A stretch of DNA of 64,000 bases, from positions 186,001 through 250,000 of the forward strand of contig MCGO01000010.1 of NCBI GenBank assembly GCA_002104985.1, given 5' to 3'. The position numbers were made by a program, and so were the translations under genes. The notes under the pieces were generated by a model that was given only the letters and a program-made list of their open reading frames with translations, did not search any database and had not been told where the DNA came from. Shown here in pieces: positions 43,643-55,516 of the stretch. The stretch is from Rhizoclosmatium globosum. Its lineage: Eukaryota > Chytridiomycota > Chytridiomycetes > Chytridiales > Chytriomycetaceae. The first letter of the stretch is position 1. Every line of letters begins with the position of its first letter.

Positions 43643-44797
43643 AAGATGTTACATTCATGCTGCCGATATCGACGGAACATGTTCCATTCAATGTGTGCCA
43701 GAAACGGAAAGACTCAGCAAGGCCAAAATACAAGAACACGTTTCCAGCCAGAACCATGACGTGCATTATTTGATGCGAGTTGCCCTGTAAATCTAATTAA
43801 CGAAAGTGAGGGCAATCAAAATTTGCCTCACCCAAAAGTCAAACGTAATCGGAAAATATCGCTCGGGAATCTTGAAACCAAAACAAACAGCTCCGGTTGT
43901 ATTGGTGATTGCCATGAGGAGCATGTAGTTCAGGCCGAGGGAACGTTGAGTATATTCCAGCTGTGATTTGGGTGTTGGTGGAAAAACTCAAATGCATAAA
44001 ATACCTTACCCCATGTTTCCACAAAATATGCACCATTGGAATAAGTCCTGAGTATCCAAAGGCCAGAAATAGACCCATGCGTAGAATTGAATATTTTGGG
44101 TCCATGAATCTTTTGAATGTGTTGACTGCAACCTGAAAACGTCAGGAATTTAGCGATGCTATGCTTGTTGTCTTTCATTATTAAAGAATCCTACCGTTGC
44201 GCAAGCAAGGGCTGTGAAGCAGGACATGTATACAAACTTGGTTGATTCCTCACAATAAAACCCATAGTACATGTATGCCAAGAAGTTGGCTGAAAGGCTT
44301 GCGCAGATTCCCAATAGGTCAGCCATCAAGCAATTGTGGTTCACTGTCTGAGAGTGACAGCAGAAGGTATGAAACACTGCCGAGTTCCAGTAGCATATGA
44401 GATGGAAGATGTGGTACATTGAGAAGATTACAATATCTTCCCAACCGACGCCAGTCAATTCCAGGTGATGCATCACTGGACCAAAGGAGTGAACAGCAAG
44501 GGCAAGAACGATTGGAACTCCAATCGCGTGTGTATAGATGCTGCCCGTTTCGTTGTGGATATAGAATAGAGACTCGACGCATTTCTTGAATGAGGGCATA
44601 ATTGGCCTGTATCCAGTGTTGATGAACGAATCAATTTGGTACCAGGGCGGCATCTGATCTTTTGTCAAAAGAGCCGGCTTCCCAGATTTCATGTCATGAT
44701 CTGAACCCACGACAGTATAGCCAGTTGAGAAGGCGGCAGCTTGTGTACCTTTACGAGAGCTCTGGGCAGCTTGTTGTTGTTGTTTTCTGCGCAACAT
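43623..44797 (-). CDS. PAQR/ADIPOR-like seven-TM receptor, copy 2
   Basis: Exons (complement) 44195-44797, 44010-44132, 43832-43960 and 43623-43784 join to 338 residues in frame. After a Gln-rich start (MLRRKQQQQAAQSSRKGTQA) it follows the same plan as copy 1: KPALLTKDQMPPWYQIDSFI, NTGYRPIMPSFKKC, NSAVFHTFCCHS, TVNHNCLMADLLGI, FKRFMDPKYSILRMGL, and NSHQIMHVMVLAGNVFLYFG at the end. All zinc-ligand motifs are present. It is divergent from MED7, with about 60 bp between start codons. Confidence 0.87.
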
Positions 44798-44857
44798 TCT
44801 TCCGCTGATTCTTCCTGGATCAATTGTCTCTTGTACACCAACCAACCACAAACACAC

Positions 44858-45790
44858 ATGGGCGACACGACTCTGCAGCTCCAGTACCCACCGCCACCGC
44901 CGCAATTCCGCCGGTTTACGTCAGCCGCGATTGCCGAGGCCAGCGACCCGTTTCTGCAGCCACCGCCGCCGCTCGGCCCGGGCGTTGGCGCGTACACTGT
45001 CTTTGAGGACCAGCAGCGCGTGCGTGCCCTCTTTGTTTCTGCTTATTTAGATGGAGAACTCACCTGTGTTCTGTGTGTTTAGCTGAGCGACGTGGCTCCA
45101 AAGCTGAGTGAGATGGGCATTGAACAGTTGTTTGGCGATGAGGACGCTCCCGGCTTCGGTGCGTGCTTTCCACTCTCTTGCTCTATCGCTAAGTCGATGC
45201 CTTAGACCGTGCGGCTGAGCTCAAACTTCTGAATCACTCGTTACTGCTCAACTTCTTGGAACTGCAACATGTTCTCGTCCATCGTCCCGAAGAGGTGCAA
45301 TTCAGCTTACTATACCAATTCGAAGCTAAATTCCTGCTTAGTATCTCATCAAAATAGAACATATTAGGCTTATATTCATCAATATGCATTATCTGTTGAA
45401 TGGGTATCGACCACATCAGGCCCGCGACACTCTCAAACTCTTGATGGAACTTCAAATCAAACGGCGACAGAATATGGCAAAAGACCTAGAAACGTGAGTT
45501 TACTGCAGTCGAGCTTGTGGTTCTCTGACAGGTTCTCTAGATGTTTGAAGGACATACGGGATGCATTCCGAGACTTTGAGACATCCTTCGCAAACACTAC
45601 AGCAAAAATTGAAGCTGAATCCGAAAGTATACCCATGAGTGTTGATGAAAAGAAGGAGATAGATACCGTCATGACAGAAGCGAGCATAAAAACAACGTCA
45701 ACGGCGACAGATGACATGAGTGCAGATGAATCAAAGTATTGGGCAAAAAAGCAGAAGCTGGGACGATATGCTACTTCATTAACACAATAA
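44858..45790 (+). CDS. MED7: Mediator complex subunit 7
   Basis: MED7 is a middle-module subunit of Mediator, which links activators to RNA polymerase II. Five exons (44858-45019, 45083-45158, 45206-45294, 45342-45493, 45541-45790) join to 242 residues without break. Family blocks are LQYPPPPPQFRRFT, LSEMGIEQLFGDED, DRAAELKLLNHSLLLNFLEL and INMHYLLNGYRPHQARDTLK. The C-terminal part is a helical and acidic tail. The last acceptor may lie at 45,532 instead of 45,540; both keep the frame. Its direct partner MED31 is encoded 14 kb downstream. Confidence 0.93.
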
Positions 45791-45829
45791 ACTGCAGTGT
45801 TCTACATTCTTCTTTCTGTTTTCTCCGAA

Positions 45830-48800
45830 ATGCCAGTTCCTGACCCCGCTGCCGCTGCTCCCTCTACCTCCACCGCAGGAACATCAGTAACAACAGCTCT
45901 TTTGGCGAATCCAGGTTTGATTCGATTCAGTACAGCTAGGGCGTGCTGACCCTCTACTGGCCCAGAGTACAAGGATTTTATAGATGACTCGTTCGACCCC
46001 GCTGAATACGCCAACCGCATCATTCAGGCGCCAGAGGGAAAGTCATTTCATCGCACAGATATCGCTACAGCCTTGTCGAAACTGAGTTTCTCCATTGATC
46101 ATTTGAACAAAGAATTGCATGACCAGGTCAGCGCTTATCCTCTCTCTTCTGTCATTGCACCATGACGTTCTGTTCAGCAATGAGATATCGATGAGATAGC
46201 CTTGTGGCTGTTAATACATGGAGACTGGAGAATTCATTCACACAAACACACTCAGAAAACCAACACTTTTCAATGTAACAGGTGGCAGCCCATTACGAAG
46301 ACCTTCTCGAACAAGTCACTGGACTAGATGACCTCGAAACTGCTCTTGCCACAATCAAGGAAGGAATCACGACAGCGAATTCATCCTTCAATCGGTGAGA
46401 TTCACATCTCAAAACTCAATATCCTCTGAACCCGTTATACACGTTAGAGTGAAGACGAAAATTCGGGATACGTATAATCAGATTCAAGATCAAACGGATG
46501 AACTGGAGCTTATGCAAGCTGGAAATGAGATCCTGCGACACGTTCAACGATTTTTGGGATTGGTGCGAAGACTGGAGCTTCATTTGAAGGAAGAAGGAAC
46601 GTCGGGGTTACCGAAAGCGGCTCTTTGTATCAAAGAAATTGGTGGGTGTCATGTTGCTATGCTGGGAGAAAACTTATTCTGCTGTGGCAGAAACTCTGAT
46701 GCAAGAAGCTGATTTAAGTGGAATCGATGTTGTGGATCCTGAGGTTGTCAAAGTAGAAGCGGCTAGAAGCTTGGTATTGGAGCAAGGCGAGAAACAGTTA
46801 TTGGAAGGACTTAAAACACAGGTATAAGAGAATACCCTGCATGGAGCTCTTATAATTCTTAAAACTGAAATTCTAGAATCAAGCTGAAATTGCAGCGGGT
46901 CTGCAGGTGTTTTACAATATTGGTTTGGTCTCTTCCAAAGCCAAGTCGTTGATTGATGATGCTTTGGATGTTATTTCAAAAGAGACGCAATCTGCTTTGA
47001 ATGTGCAAACGTTGAGCAAGGAAATTAAAGGTGGGAAGGATCGCGTATGCGAATTCTTGGATACTAACTTTGGTTCGACGTATAGACCAACATGCACTTA
47101 CAGATAAAGGAAAGAAGGGCGTGGAACTTGTGAACGTGACTGGACCAGCTTACACGTCTAAACTGTGGAAGCGGTTAGAAGGGCTCATGGATATCGTGTA
47201 TGACAACACAGTTCGAGTATATCTGCTGGAACGCGTGTTGGCGAGAAAGAAGGATCCATTGAGTCAAGCCGCTTATATCGATCAAGTTTCAGAGGTTTGG
47301 GGAAATTTTCCTACGTCCAGACTTGCTGACGTGTATTTCAGGCTATGGAAGGCAATGTCATCAAATACTTCTGGAAGATGGTATCTCTGAACTTTGAAAA
47401 AGAAATTCGAAGTGCCGTGAAGTGTATGTATCACAACAATCAAGTTACATTCGTTCTGACATATTCCTCTCAGCCTCCTCGTTTTTCCACCAAATCTTTC
47501 AAGTTGGGTACCCAAAACTTCTTCGTCTCTTCCACGACTTGTTTAGTCGTCTCACGGTCACGAATGTCTCTGGTGCTGTTACCCCTGCCTCGTCATCTCA
47601 ATCAGCAGTATCTGAGGAAGCGAGCCGCTTTGTTTCAGACTCGTCTGTCTTACTGAAAGCTCTATCATCGTTTGAGACGGCGTATTTAAGAGAAAGTCTC
47701 GCCCGGTTGTTGGAACCTGTGAACCAAGCTTTCCCCGAAAAGCCCATAGCTGGAAACAGAACCGTCGCGACAAGAGATGATGTCGAAAAACTACTTCGAG
47801 CTATTTCAAGGTGGCTCTATTTTGTCGAGTCTTTTCCTGATTAACTAAGGCATTATAATAGGGAACTTGAAATTTCTAAATTCGATCCACACCTCTTGAA
47901 ATCCGTTTCTAAGAACGCAACGAAAGCTATCAATATGTACTCTATTCGAAGTGAGCACTGTGTTGCGAATGATTCCACTGTTTTCACTATTCCGGGTGGA
48001 AACGCTCCAGTCAATCCTTCGCAGTTACTGAATATTGAGATTGTGAATTGTTTGTGGACGTTGGCTGAGGGTGTTTGGAAGATTATGGATGATTTTGAGG
48101 ATGAACAGATTGTGTCTGTTTTGACTGACTCTGTTGAGGTTGGATTTCATTGTTCGACCAGACATATTTAATAACTTTTTGATATCAGGCTGTCCAAAAG
48201 CTTATCCAATCTGTTGTTGAACCATTGGTTGCTGGTGTGACGAGGGATATCGAATTGAGTATTGCCAAAATCCATAAGGAGGACTTCAACAAGTCAACGA
48301 AAGCTGCAGAGCCTGGTTTAAGCCCGTATGTTATTGAAGTTGGAACCAAGCTTCGTTGGGTGCAGCGTGAAATCATGATGCGATTCCATTGTGGGGATGA
48401 TACCAAAGAATGGTATGGTTTCTTGAAAGTTCTCTTGGTTTCACTAAACTCTACAAACACAGGTATAAGTCTGTGGGAACTCGCCTGATTGACATTTTCC
48501 TCCGCCAAGCCAGTCTAATTCGCCCACTCAACACAGAACAAGGAAAACTCAAACTCACAACCGACATGACGCAACTCGAGTTTGCATTGAACCAGTGGAT
48601 CCAACCGACAGGCATCAAACTGGACGCCGCAATGGGGACAAGCTATAAAGGTCTTCGAGCATTCCGACAGCTGCTGTTCTTGGATTTGAACCAAGTCAGC
48701 GCCGCGCACCATACCGCTGATATTCCGAAAGTTGTTGTTGCGCATCATTTGATTGTCCGGGCGCACCCGTTGATCCAGTTGCCTGTTGCGGCGTTTGGGT

Positions 48801-48967
48801 GGACGGAGTTGGCGTATTCTGATTGGTTGGATGTACATTCTGAGGAGGAGGCTGTTTTGTTGTTGGGACAATGTTTGAGTATGTATATGGATGACGTGAG
48901 GAAGCAAGGTGGGAGGGAGTACCGGGTTGAGTTTGTGGCTGTTCGAAATTTGTTGAAGTTGGTATGA
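45830..48967 (+). CDS. COG5: Conserved oligomeric Golgi complex subunit 5
   Basis: COG5 belongs to lobe B of the COG tether, which captures intra-Golgi retrograde vesicles. It has more than ten short exons. The opening MPVPDPAAAAPSTSTAGT is followed by YKDFIDDSFDPAEYANRIIQ, the N-terminal coiled coil (AAHYEDLLEQVTGLDDLETA; TKIRDTYNQIQDQTDELELM), ETLMQEADLSGIDVVDPEVV and the C-terminal helical bundle including FHDLFSRLTV, VGTRLIDIFLRQASLIRPLN and LRAFRQLLFLDLNQV. The FLRQASLIRPL block is the most diagnostic part. One junction near 47,410 (a GTGCCG donor) is weak; otherwise the splicing preserves the frame. The gene starts 39 bp after the MED7 stop. Confidence 0.85.
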
Positions 48968-49084
48968 TAATAATTGAATGAACTGTGTTTTCGAAGATTC
49001 AGAGTTGTTATATTCATGATTTTATCTTGTTTTTTCTTGATTCTGAACAGTTTGAGCCAAACTCCGCCACACAAAAGTGACAAG

Positions 49085-50100
49085 ATGAACCCGAACGACA
49101 TTATCGCCCGCAACCGTCGATTAGCGCTTGAACGGGTCTCGCGAACTGCAAAGACAACAACGCCTTTGAAGTCTCGCCTCGCTTCCGCCTCGGCCGTTTC
49201 ATCTGGTCATCGACAACTGCCAACTCCAAACAGCAGCGCCTCAAAACCCTCGTCGTCTTCTTCGTCATCGTCGTCATCTTCAAATCGAAACTCAAAGAAT
49301 GGAAAGAAGCGCGGGATCAACTTGGACTATTGCGAGTACAACTTGACGAATATGCATGATACCCGAGGCGGCTTTATCCCCGTCGATAGTGATTTATTGG
49401 TGGAGACCAGTATACAAGCCACAGAGGAAGAGAAAGCGATGGTTCCAATTGGATCCGTGTGTGCGGAATGTGGCAGCTTGGATGTGGATGCTGTTTTGTT
49501 CAAGCATTACAAGGTTTTCGTTTGTCGACGGTAACTAGAAACAATGGGGAGGAGACGGAATATCGAAGAATCTGATAATCTTGTTATAGGTGCAAGAATA
49601 CCTTGTTGGACAAGTATTCGTTGTTAACAAAGACGGAAGTTCGCGAAGATTACCTGCTCACAGAGAGTGAATTGCGTGACACGGAGAAACTGCCGTATTG
49701 GATGAAAAAGAATCCTCATAAAGATACATATGCGAGTATGTTGCTATACCTGCGGATGCATGTATGTAGATTTGGAATACTTTGACAGGGAGTCTTACAT
49801 GTATTATAATTCTCTTAGGTTGAAGAGTTCGCAATCAAGAAGTGGGGATCACTTGACAAGCTGGATGAAGAGTTTGAACGAAGAGGTGTAACGAAACAAG
49901 CAAGGAAGAAGGCCAAATTTGAAGCCAAATTGACGGAATTGCGGAAAAAGACACTGACAAGCACGTGGATGAAATTGCAGGAAGATCAGGAGCATGTTCA
50001 TGAATACGAAAATAAGGGTGTTATTGTTAGGAGTAGTGGACGAGTTATTCAGCAAACCTGTCGAACGTGTGGCGTATTATTTGAATTCGAAGAATTATAA
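49085..50100 (+). CDS. RAD14: XPA/Rad14 nucleotide excision repair protein, copy 2
   Basis: Three exons (49085-49530, 49590-49761, 49819-50100) give 299 residues. A basic start (MNPNDIIARNRRLALERVSR) and a Ser-rich linker lead to INLDYCEYNLTNMHDTRGGF, the C4 zinc finger (CAEC...CRRC around FKHYKVFV), KYSLLTKTEVREDYLLTESE and LRDTEKLPYWMKKNPHKDTY, then VHEYENKGVIVRSSGR and a Cys pair (CRTCGVLFEFEEL). The gene has one intron inside the zinc finger that copy 1 lacks, and shares the phase-0 intron after RMH. The C-terminal repair domain is longer than in copy 1. It starts 118 bp after COG5. Confidence 0.92.
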
Positions 50101-50469
50101 AAAGAGGTTGTTATCTGGGCATATCTGCTTTTTTTGCACGTCACTCGAAATCGACAAACAGAAATCGATTTCACAACTTTCGCAAGAAACCACTACTTTG
50201 CCCACCTCAGCCAAGTAGTACCCCCGCATCATTGCAGAAAGTGATCCACTGATTGATGCCATACAAGCACGCGTTTGAAACCACCGCAGCAGATGTAAGT
50301 GTGCGCTTTGGGAAACAGCATTTTGTTCTTGGCCACAAACACGACTTCAACCAACCAACACCAACACCAACTCCAACAAAACTAACCTCCCACTTCAATG
50401 GCACTAGTACATCTCGTCCCAAGTGTACAAGTCCTCTCCAAACTGAATCACCATCAATATCGTTGTCTA
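50101..50469. other. Upstream region of CPA2
   Basis: About 370 bases between XPA copy 2 and CPA2. An in-frame upstream ATG at 50398 would extend the CPA2 transit peptide by 24 residues ([20 protein letters not shown]...). I see no separate gene, no repeat array, and no convincing TATA box. Confidence 0.4.
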
Positions 50470-53400
50470 ATGTCGTCATCCACATCGCCATTCAAAGTGT
50501 TTTCCGCGATCCGCGCCGCCGCCGCTTCGGGGCCCCCGCGACCAAGTGCGGCGGCCGTGTCTGCGCTGCTTCCTCGTTTTGGCGGTGGCGTTGGCGGTGG
50601 CGTTGGCGTTGGAGCCACGCGCGGCTTCGCAACGACGCCGCCACCAACCTTCGACTTTGAAGTGTCGCCCGCCACGCGCCGTCCGCCACCGGCAAAGAAG
50701 GTGCTCGTCGTTGGCTCGGGTGGTTTGTCAATTGGCCAGGCCGGTGAATTCGACTACTCTGGTACATGTTGATTCTTTATCTCTGTCTTATCTCCTCTCA
50801 ACTGATTGCTTGGTTGCCAACACATGCTCACTTCCTCCACTCAAACTTCGAAATAGGCTCTCAAGCAATCAAGGCCCTGAAAGAAGAAGGCGTTTTCACT
50901 ATCCTCATCAATCCAAACATTGCCACAGTCCAGACTGGAAAGGGTCTTGCCGACAAGGTCTACTTTCTCCCTGTCAACCCAGAATACATTGAGTTTGTCA
51001 TTGAACGTGAACGTCCTGATGGTATCTTACTCACTTTTGGTGGTCAGTCCGCCTTGAACTGTGGTGTTGCCCTTGAAAAGAACGGTGCACTCAAGAAGTG
51101 GAATGTGAAGGTCCTTGGTACTCCCATTCGTACTCTTGAGCTTACTGAAGATCGTGATTTGTTCAACCGTGCCCTGAAAGGTTGGTTTTATTATTCATTT
51201 GTTGCCAGTCACTGATGTCTTACACCATCATCCAGAAATCAATATTCCTGTCGCCGAGTCTATCGCTGTCAACACTGTCGACGATGCTATTGCCGCCGCC
51301 GAACAAATTGGATTCCCTGTCATTATTCGTTCCGCCTACGCTCTTGGAGGTCTTGGTTCCGGATTTGCTGACGATGCCAATGCTCTTCGCACTCTTGCCA
51401 CTCAATCCCTTTCCCTCTCTCCTCAAATTCTTGTGGAGCGTTCAATGAAGGGATGGAAAGAACTGGAATATGAAGTAGTCCGTGACGCCGAAGACAACTG
51501 TATCACGGTTTGCAACATGGAAAACTTTGATCCACTTGGAATTCACACTGGTGATTCTATCGTTATTGCACCCAGTCAAACTCTTAATGATGCCGAGTAC
51601 CATATGCTTCGATCTGCTGCCATCAAGATTGTTCGTCACCTTGGAGTTGTTGGTGAATGTAACGTCCAATATGCGTTGAATCCATACAGCATGGAATACT
51701 GTGTCATTGAAGTCAACGCTCGTCTTTCGCGTTCTTCTGCTCTAGCCTCCAAGGCGACCGGATACCCTCTCGCTTTCGTTGCTGCCAAGATTGCCATGGG
51801 TTACTCGTTGCCTGAATTGAGAAATGCTGTCACAAAGTCTACTACTGCCAACTTTGAACCTTCTTTGGATTATGTCGTCGTCAAGATTCCTCGTTGGGAT
51901 TTGGCCAAATTTGCACACGTTGGTAGAGAAATTGGATCCAGTATGAAGAGTGTTGGCGAAGTTATGGCAATTGGTAGAACATTTGAAGAGTCTTTGCAAA
52001 AGGTTTGTTCTTTACACATCTGAACCTTCCAGCCAGTGCTAACAATATTGCAGGCCATTCGTATGGTTGACCCATCATTTTCTGGTTTCCAGTCCCTTCC
52101 CTTCCCAGATCTCGACAGGGCTCTTTCTGTTCCAACTGATCGTCGTCTCTTTGCTGTCGGTAAAGCTTTAATGGAGGACAACTACACTGTGGATGAAATC
52201 CATGAACTCACCAAGATTGACCGTTGGTTCCTACACAAGCTCGACAACATTTACCAAAACAGACTGGCCCTCCAAAAACTTTCCAGTCAAGCCGACACTT
52301 TGGATGCATCCTACATTCCCGAAGAATTATTGATTAAGTCCAAGAAGCTCGGATTCTCGGACAACCAAATTGCTGCACTCGTTGGATCCACTGAGCCTGC
52401 TGTTCGTTTCCACCGCAAGCAGCTTGGAATTACACCTTTCGTCAAAAAGATTGATACTTTGGCAGCCGAATTCCCTGCTGACACAAACTACCTCTATACC
52501 ACCTACAATGCGTCTACTCATGATGTCACGTTTGAAGACAAGGGTGTCATGGTTCTTGGATCTGGTGTCTACCGTATCGGATCTAGTGTCGAATTTGATT
52601 CCAGTGCCGTCGGTGCCATTCGTGCATTGAGAGAGTCCAACACCAAGACTATTATGGTCAACTACAACCCCGAAACAGTCTCAACAGACTTTGACGAATG
52701 TGATCGCCTCTACTTTGATGAACTCAGTTTGGAGCGCGTTATGGATATTTATGAGTTGGAGCACTCTTCCGGTGTGATTGTGTCGATGGGTGGGCAGTTG
52801 CCTCAAAACATTGCTCTGCCACTTCACTTGCGTGGTGTGAAAGTGTTGGGTACTTCTCCTGTCGATGTTGACCGCGCTGAGGACCGTGAAAAGTTTTCTA
52901 GAGTGTTGGATTCGATTGGTGTTGATCAACCAGCTTGGAAAGAGTTGTCGAGCGTTGAAGACGCGTTGCAGTTTGCAGACGGAGTTGGGTACCCTGTTCT
53001 TGTCCGCCCATCTTATGTTTTGTCTGGAGCTGCAATGAACGTTGCACATGACCACAAGATGTTGGAAGCGTTCTTGACTTTGGCTTCTGATGTTTCACCA
53101 GACCATCCTGTCGTTGTGACCAAATTCATTCAAGGTTCGCAGGAACTTGATGTTGATTGTGTTGCGAATGACGGGAAGTTGCTCGTGTATGCTGTTTCAC
53201 AGCATGTGGAGGATGCAGGTGTGCACTCTGGTGATGCCACACTTGTGATTCCCCTGTGTATGAAGGAGAAAAGGGTGAAGGTGTTGGTGGTATCGGTGTT
53301 CGTGGATTGACTCCAGAGATTGTTTCTCAGTGTAAAGTCATTGCTGAAAAGGTGGCCAAGGCGTTCAAGATTACAGGACCGTACAACATGCAGTTGATTC

Positions 53401-54236
53401 TTACTCGTCCACCTGTTGTTGAAGGACCGTCTACTGAGTTCAGTTTGAAGGTCATTGAGTGTAACTTGAGAGCTTCGCGTTCGCTTCCTTTTATCTCAAA
53501 GGCTCTTGACGTCAACTTTGTTCAAATTGCATCACTTGCGATTACAAACAATTCTTTTGAAGAATATGTACCAAAGAAGGATCCAATGACTGTTCCTCGT
53601 GACTACAAAGCTGTTAAGGCCCCTATCTTCTCTTGGACGCGTCTTGCTGGTGCTGATCCGGTGTTGGGTGTTGAAATGGGATCGACTGGAGAAGTTGCCT
53701 GTTTCGGGCGTGATTTGTCTGAGGCTTACTTCACCTCCCTTCTCTCAAACCATACCAACTTCAAGAACTTGCCTCCAAAGCTTTCGTCGAGTGTTTTGCT
53801 TGGAAGTGATGATGCCACGGATCCAGAGGTCCTAAAGCACGTTGCAAGCCGTCTCTCGAGTGTTGGATACCGTATCGTTACGGATACTGAAGCTACTCGT
53901 GAGGCCATTCAGTCGGTTGTCGATGCTGAGTCTGTGTTGTTTGATGGGGAGGCAGGAATTACCAACTTGGCTGACCGCAAACGTGCTGTACAGATTTTCA
54001 GGGATCACGATGTGAGTGTTGTGTTTGCGCTTCACGGACAGAGGGCCAAGAGTATTCAAGACCCTGGGTACTTGTTGAGACGTGCTACTGTTGACATGGG
54101 TGTTGGAATCGTGAATGAGAGTCGTAATGCCGTGGTGTTGGCTGATTCGATCGCTGAGTATGTCGCTGGAGGAAGAAACAAGTTTGAGAGTGCTTTGAGT
54201 TGGGGAGAGTGGTTGCAGCCTGTTCATATTGCTTGA
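50470..54236 (+). CDS. CPA2: Carbamoyl-phosphate synthase large subunit, arginine-type, mitochondrial
   Basis: Makes carbamoyl phosphate from bicarbonate, ammonia and two ATP for arginine synthesis; the glutaminase is a separate subunit, and neither it nor an ATCase domain is fused here. Exons 50470-50761, 50866-51180, 51236-52002 and 52054-54236 give about 1,185 residues. The N-terminus ([12 protein letters not shown], basic, Ala-rich, ending RGFATT) is a mitochondrial targeting signal. Blocks are [120 protein letters not shown], and a C-terminal MGS-like allosteric domain. One base is missing in a C run at about 53,252; adding it joins [14 protein letters not shown] in frame. Confidence 0.93.
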
Positions 54237-54287
54237 TACTGAATTGTTGTTTTTTTGACTTTTATTTTGATTTTATAAATGTGATTC

Positions 54288-55220
54288 TTAAATTTGTTTG
54301 TCTTCAATTAATGCTGCTTCACAGTCAGTGTCTAGTTGATGGTATGGTTGGGTGACAGCAAATGAAGGAGGATTCTTTCGCCAGACTTCCTTCATACGAG
54401 ACGCCCAAACAATGAGAACTGCCATCCAGCAAATATACCATAGCATTGCCCAAAATAAGGCTCCGCGATACGGGCCTTGATTCGATTTCACTCCCAGGTT
54501 GTTAACAACAACATCTAATTCGTCCCCACCCGTCACCCCAAATAATCGTAATGGATCGACTGTCAAACAATATTCACCCATCAATCCATGACAATACATG
54601 AAGTAGTTGTTGAAGAACAAACTGATACAGGAAACGCAAATAACTGTGGCGTATTTGACTGGCCGAGCAGCAAAGTCAAGTCCCTCAGTTGTAATGAAAC
54701 CGTAGCTTGCCCCCAACAGCATGCTGAAGTTGTAGAATATAAGCAGGAAAAAGAACTGCCCATCAAGTGCCCAGTAAAGAGTATGAAGGAAGAACGGAAT
54801 GCCGACGATGAAACAGATTCCGTTTGGATCAAGTACAAGTCCGCCTGCGATCATGATTCCCAGTATGTGATGAACTCCTACCAACCACAGAATCAGAAAC
54901 TTCAACATAGAATACTGATGCAACTCACCAACGACAGTATAAACACGAAGCATCGATGTCAAGCTCAGTTCCAAGACATAGAAGACAACATGCGCCAACA
55001 GCATCACCTTGAATTGTCTGAAGATCCAATGATCCGCTGGCGCATTCGGACAAGGAACCCAACGACTCCCACTACCGAGGCGGCCCTTGCTCGCACCGTC
55101 TCGGCGGAAGACGCAGAAAGCCATCAAGATCGCGCATTGTATGACAAAGACTCGGTTCATACGGGTTTGCCAGACATCTGGAAACGAGGCGTAGTCCCAG
55201 TAACGCAGTAGAAAGAACAT
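54288..55220 (-). CDS. Polytopic membrane protein with about seven hydrophobic segments
   Basis: A single exon of 310 residues starting MFFLLRYWDYASFPDVWQTR. The main hydrophobic segments begin near MNRVFVIQCAILMAFCVF, VMLLAHVVFYVLELSL, FLILWLVGVHHILGIMI, ICFIVGIPFFLHTLYW, FFFLLIFYNFSMLLGA, YATVICVSCISLFFNN and GALFWAMLWYICWMAVLIVW. Seven segments, a short N-terminus and a charged C-terminal tail would suit a receptor. The HH pair in segment 3 also recalls TLC-domain lipid enzymes, so the family remains open. Its ATG is 296 bp from that of the peptide precursor on the other strand, so the two genes share an upstream region. Confidence 0.6.
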   Translation of the reverse strand: MFFLLRYWDYASFPDVWQTRMNRVFVIQCAILMAFCVFRRDGASKGRLGSGSRWVPCPNAPADHWIFRQFKVMLLAHVVFYVLELSLTSMLRVYTVVGELHQYSMLKFLILWLVGVHHILGIMIAGGLVLDPNGICFIVGIPFFLHTLYWALDGQFFFLLIFYNFSMLLGASYGFITTEGLDFAARPVKYATVICVSCISLFFNNYFMYCHGLMGEYCLTVDPLRLFGVTGGDELDVVVNNLGVKSNQGPYRGALFWAMLWYICWMAVLIVWASRMKEVWRKNPPSFAVTQPYHQLDTDCEAALIEDKQI

Positions 55221-55350
55221 TTTTTGGAGGAAGAATGTGTCAATGAAGGGGAGGGCTTTTCCGTGTTGTCATGCGGCAAATGCTCAATTTTCGTTGCATG
55301 TGTTGTTTGGGAGGGGGTGCCATTAACCCATTTGATTCGAAAAATATCAG

Positions 55351-55440
55351 CCAATCAGAAAAAGGGGAGGAACCATTGGCCTATTGACAACAATTTCGTG
55401 CCGTTGAGATGCCGCTTCGGCAATCAAAACTAGTATAAAG
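55351..55440 (+). promoter_or_regulatory. Core promoter of peptide precursor: CCAAT and TATA elements
   Basis: A CCAAT box (CCAATCAG) at about 55,351 lies roughly 80 bp before TATAAAG at about 55,434-55,440, which in turn lies about 77 bp before the ATG at 55,517. The leader from the TATA box to the ATG is CA-rich (CTTTCCCAGAAACATCC), as in strongly expressed fungal genes. Few other genes in the window have so clear a TATA box at this distance. Confidence 0.5.
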
Positions 55441-55516
55441 CCTGGATCCTCGCGTCACATCAATTCTCTTTCCCAGAAACATCCTCTTCAAAAACAACAA
55501 ACACACAAGCTTAAAC

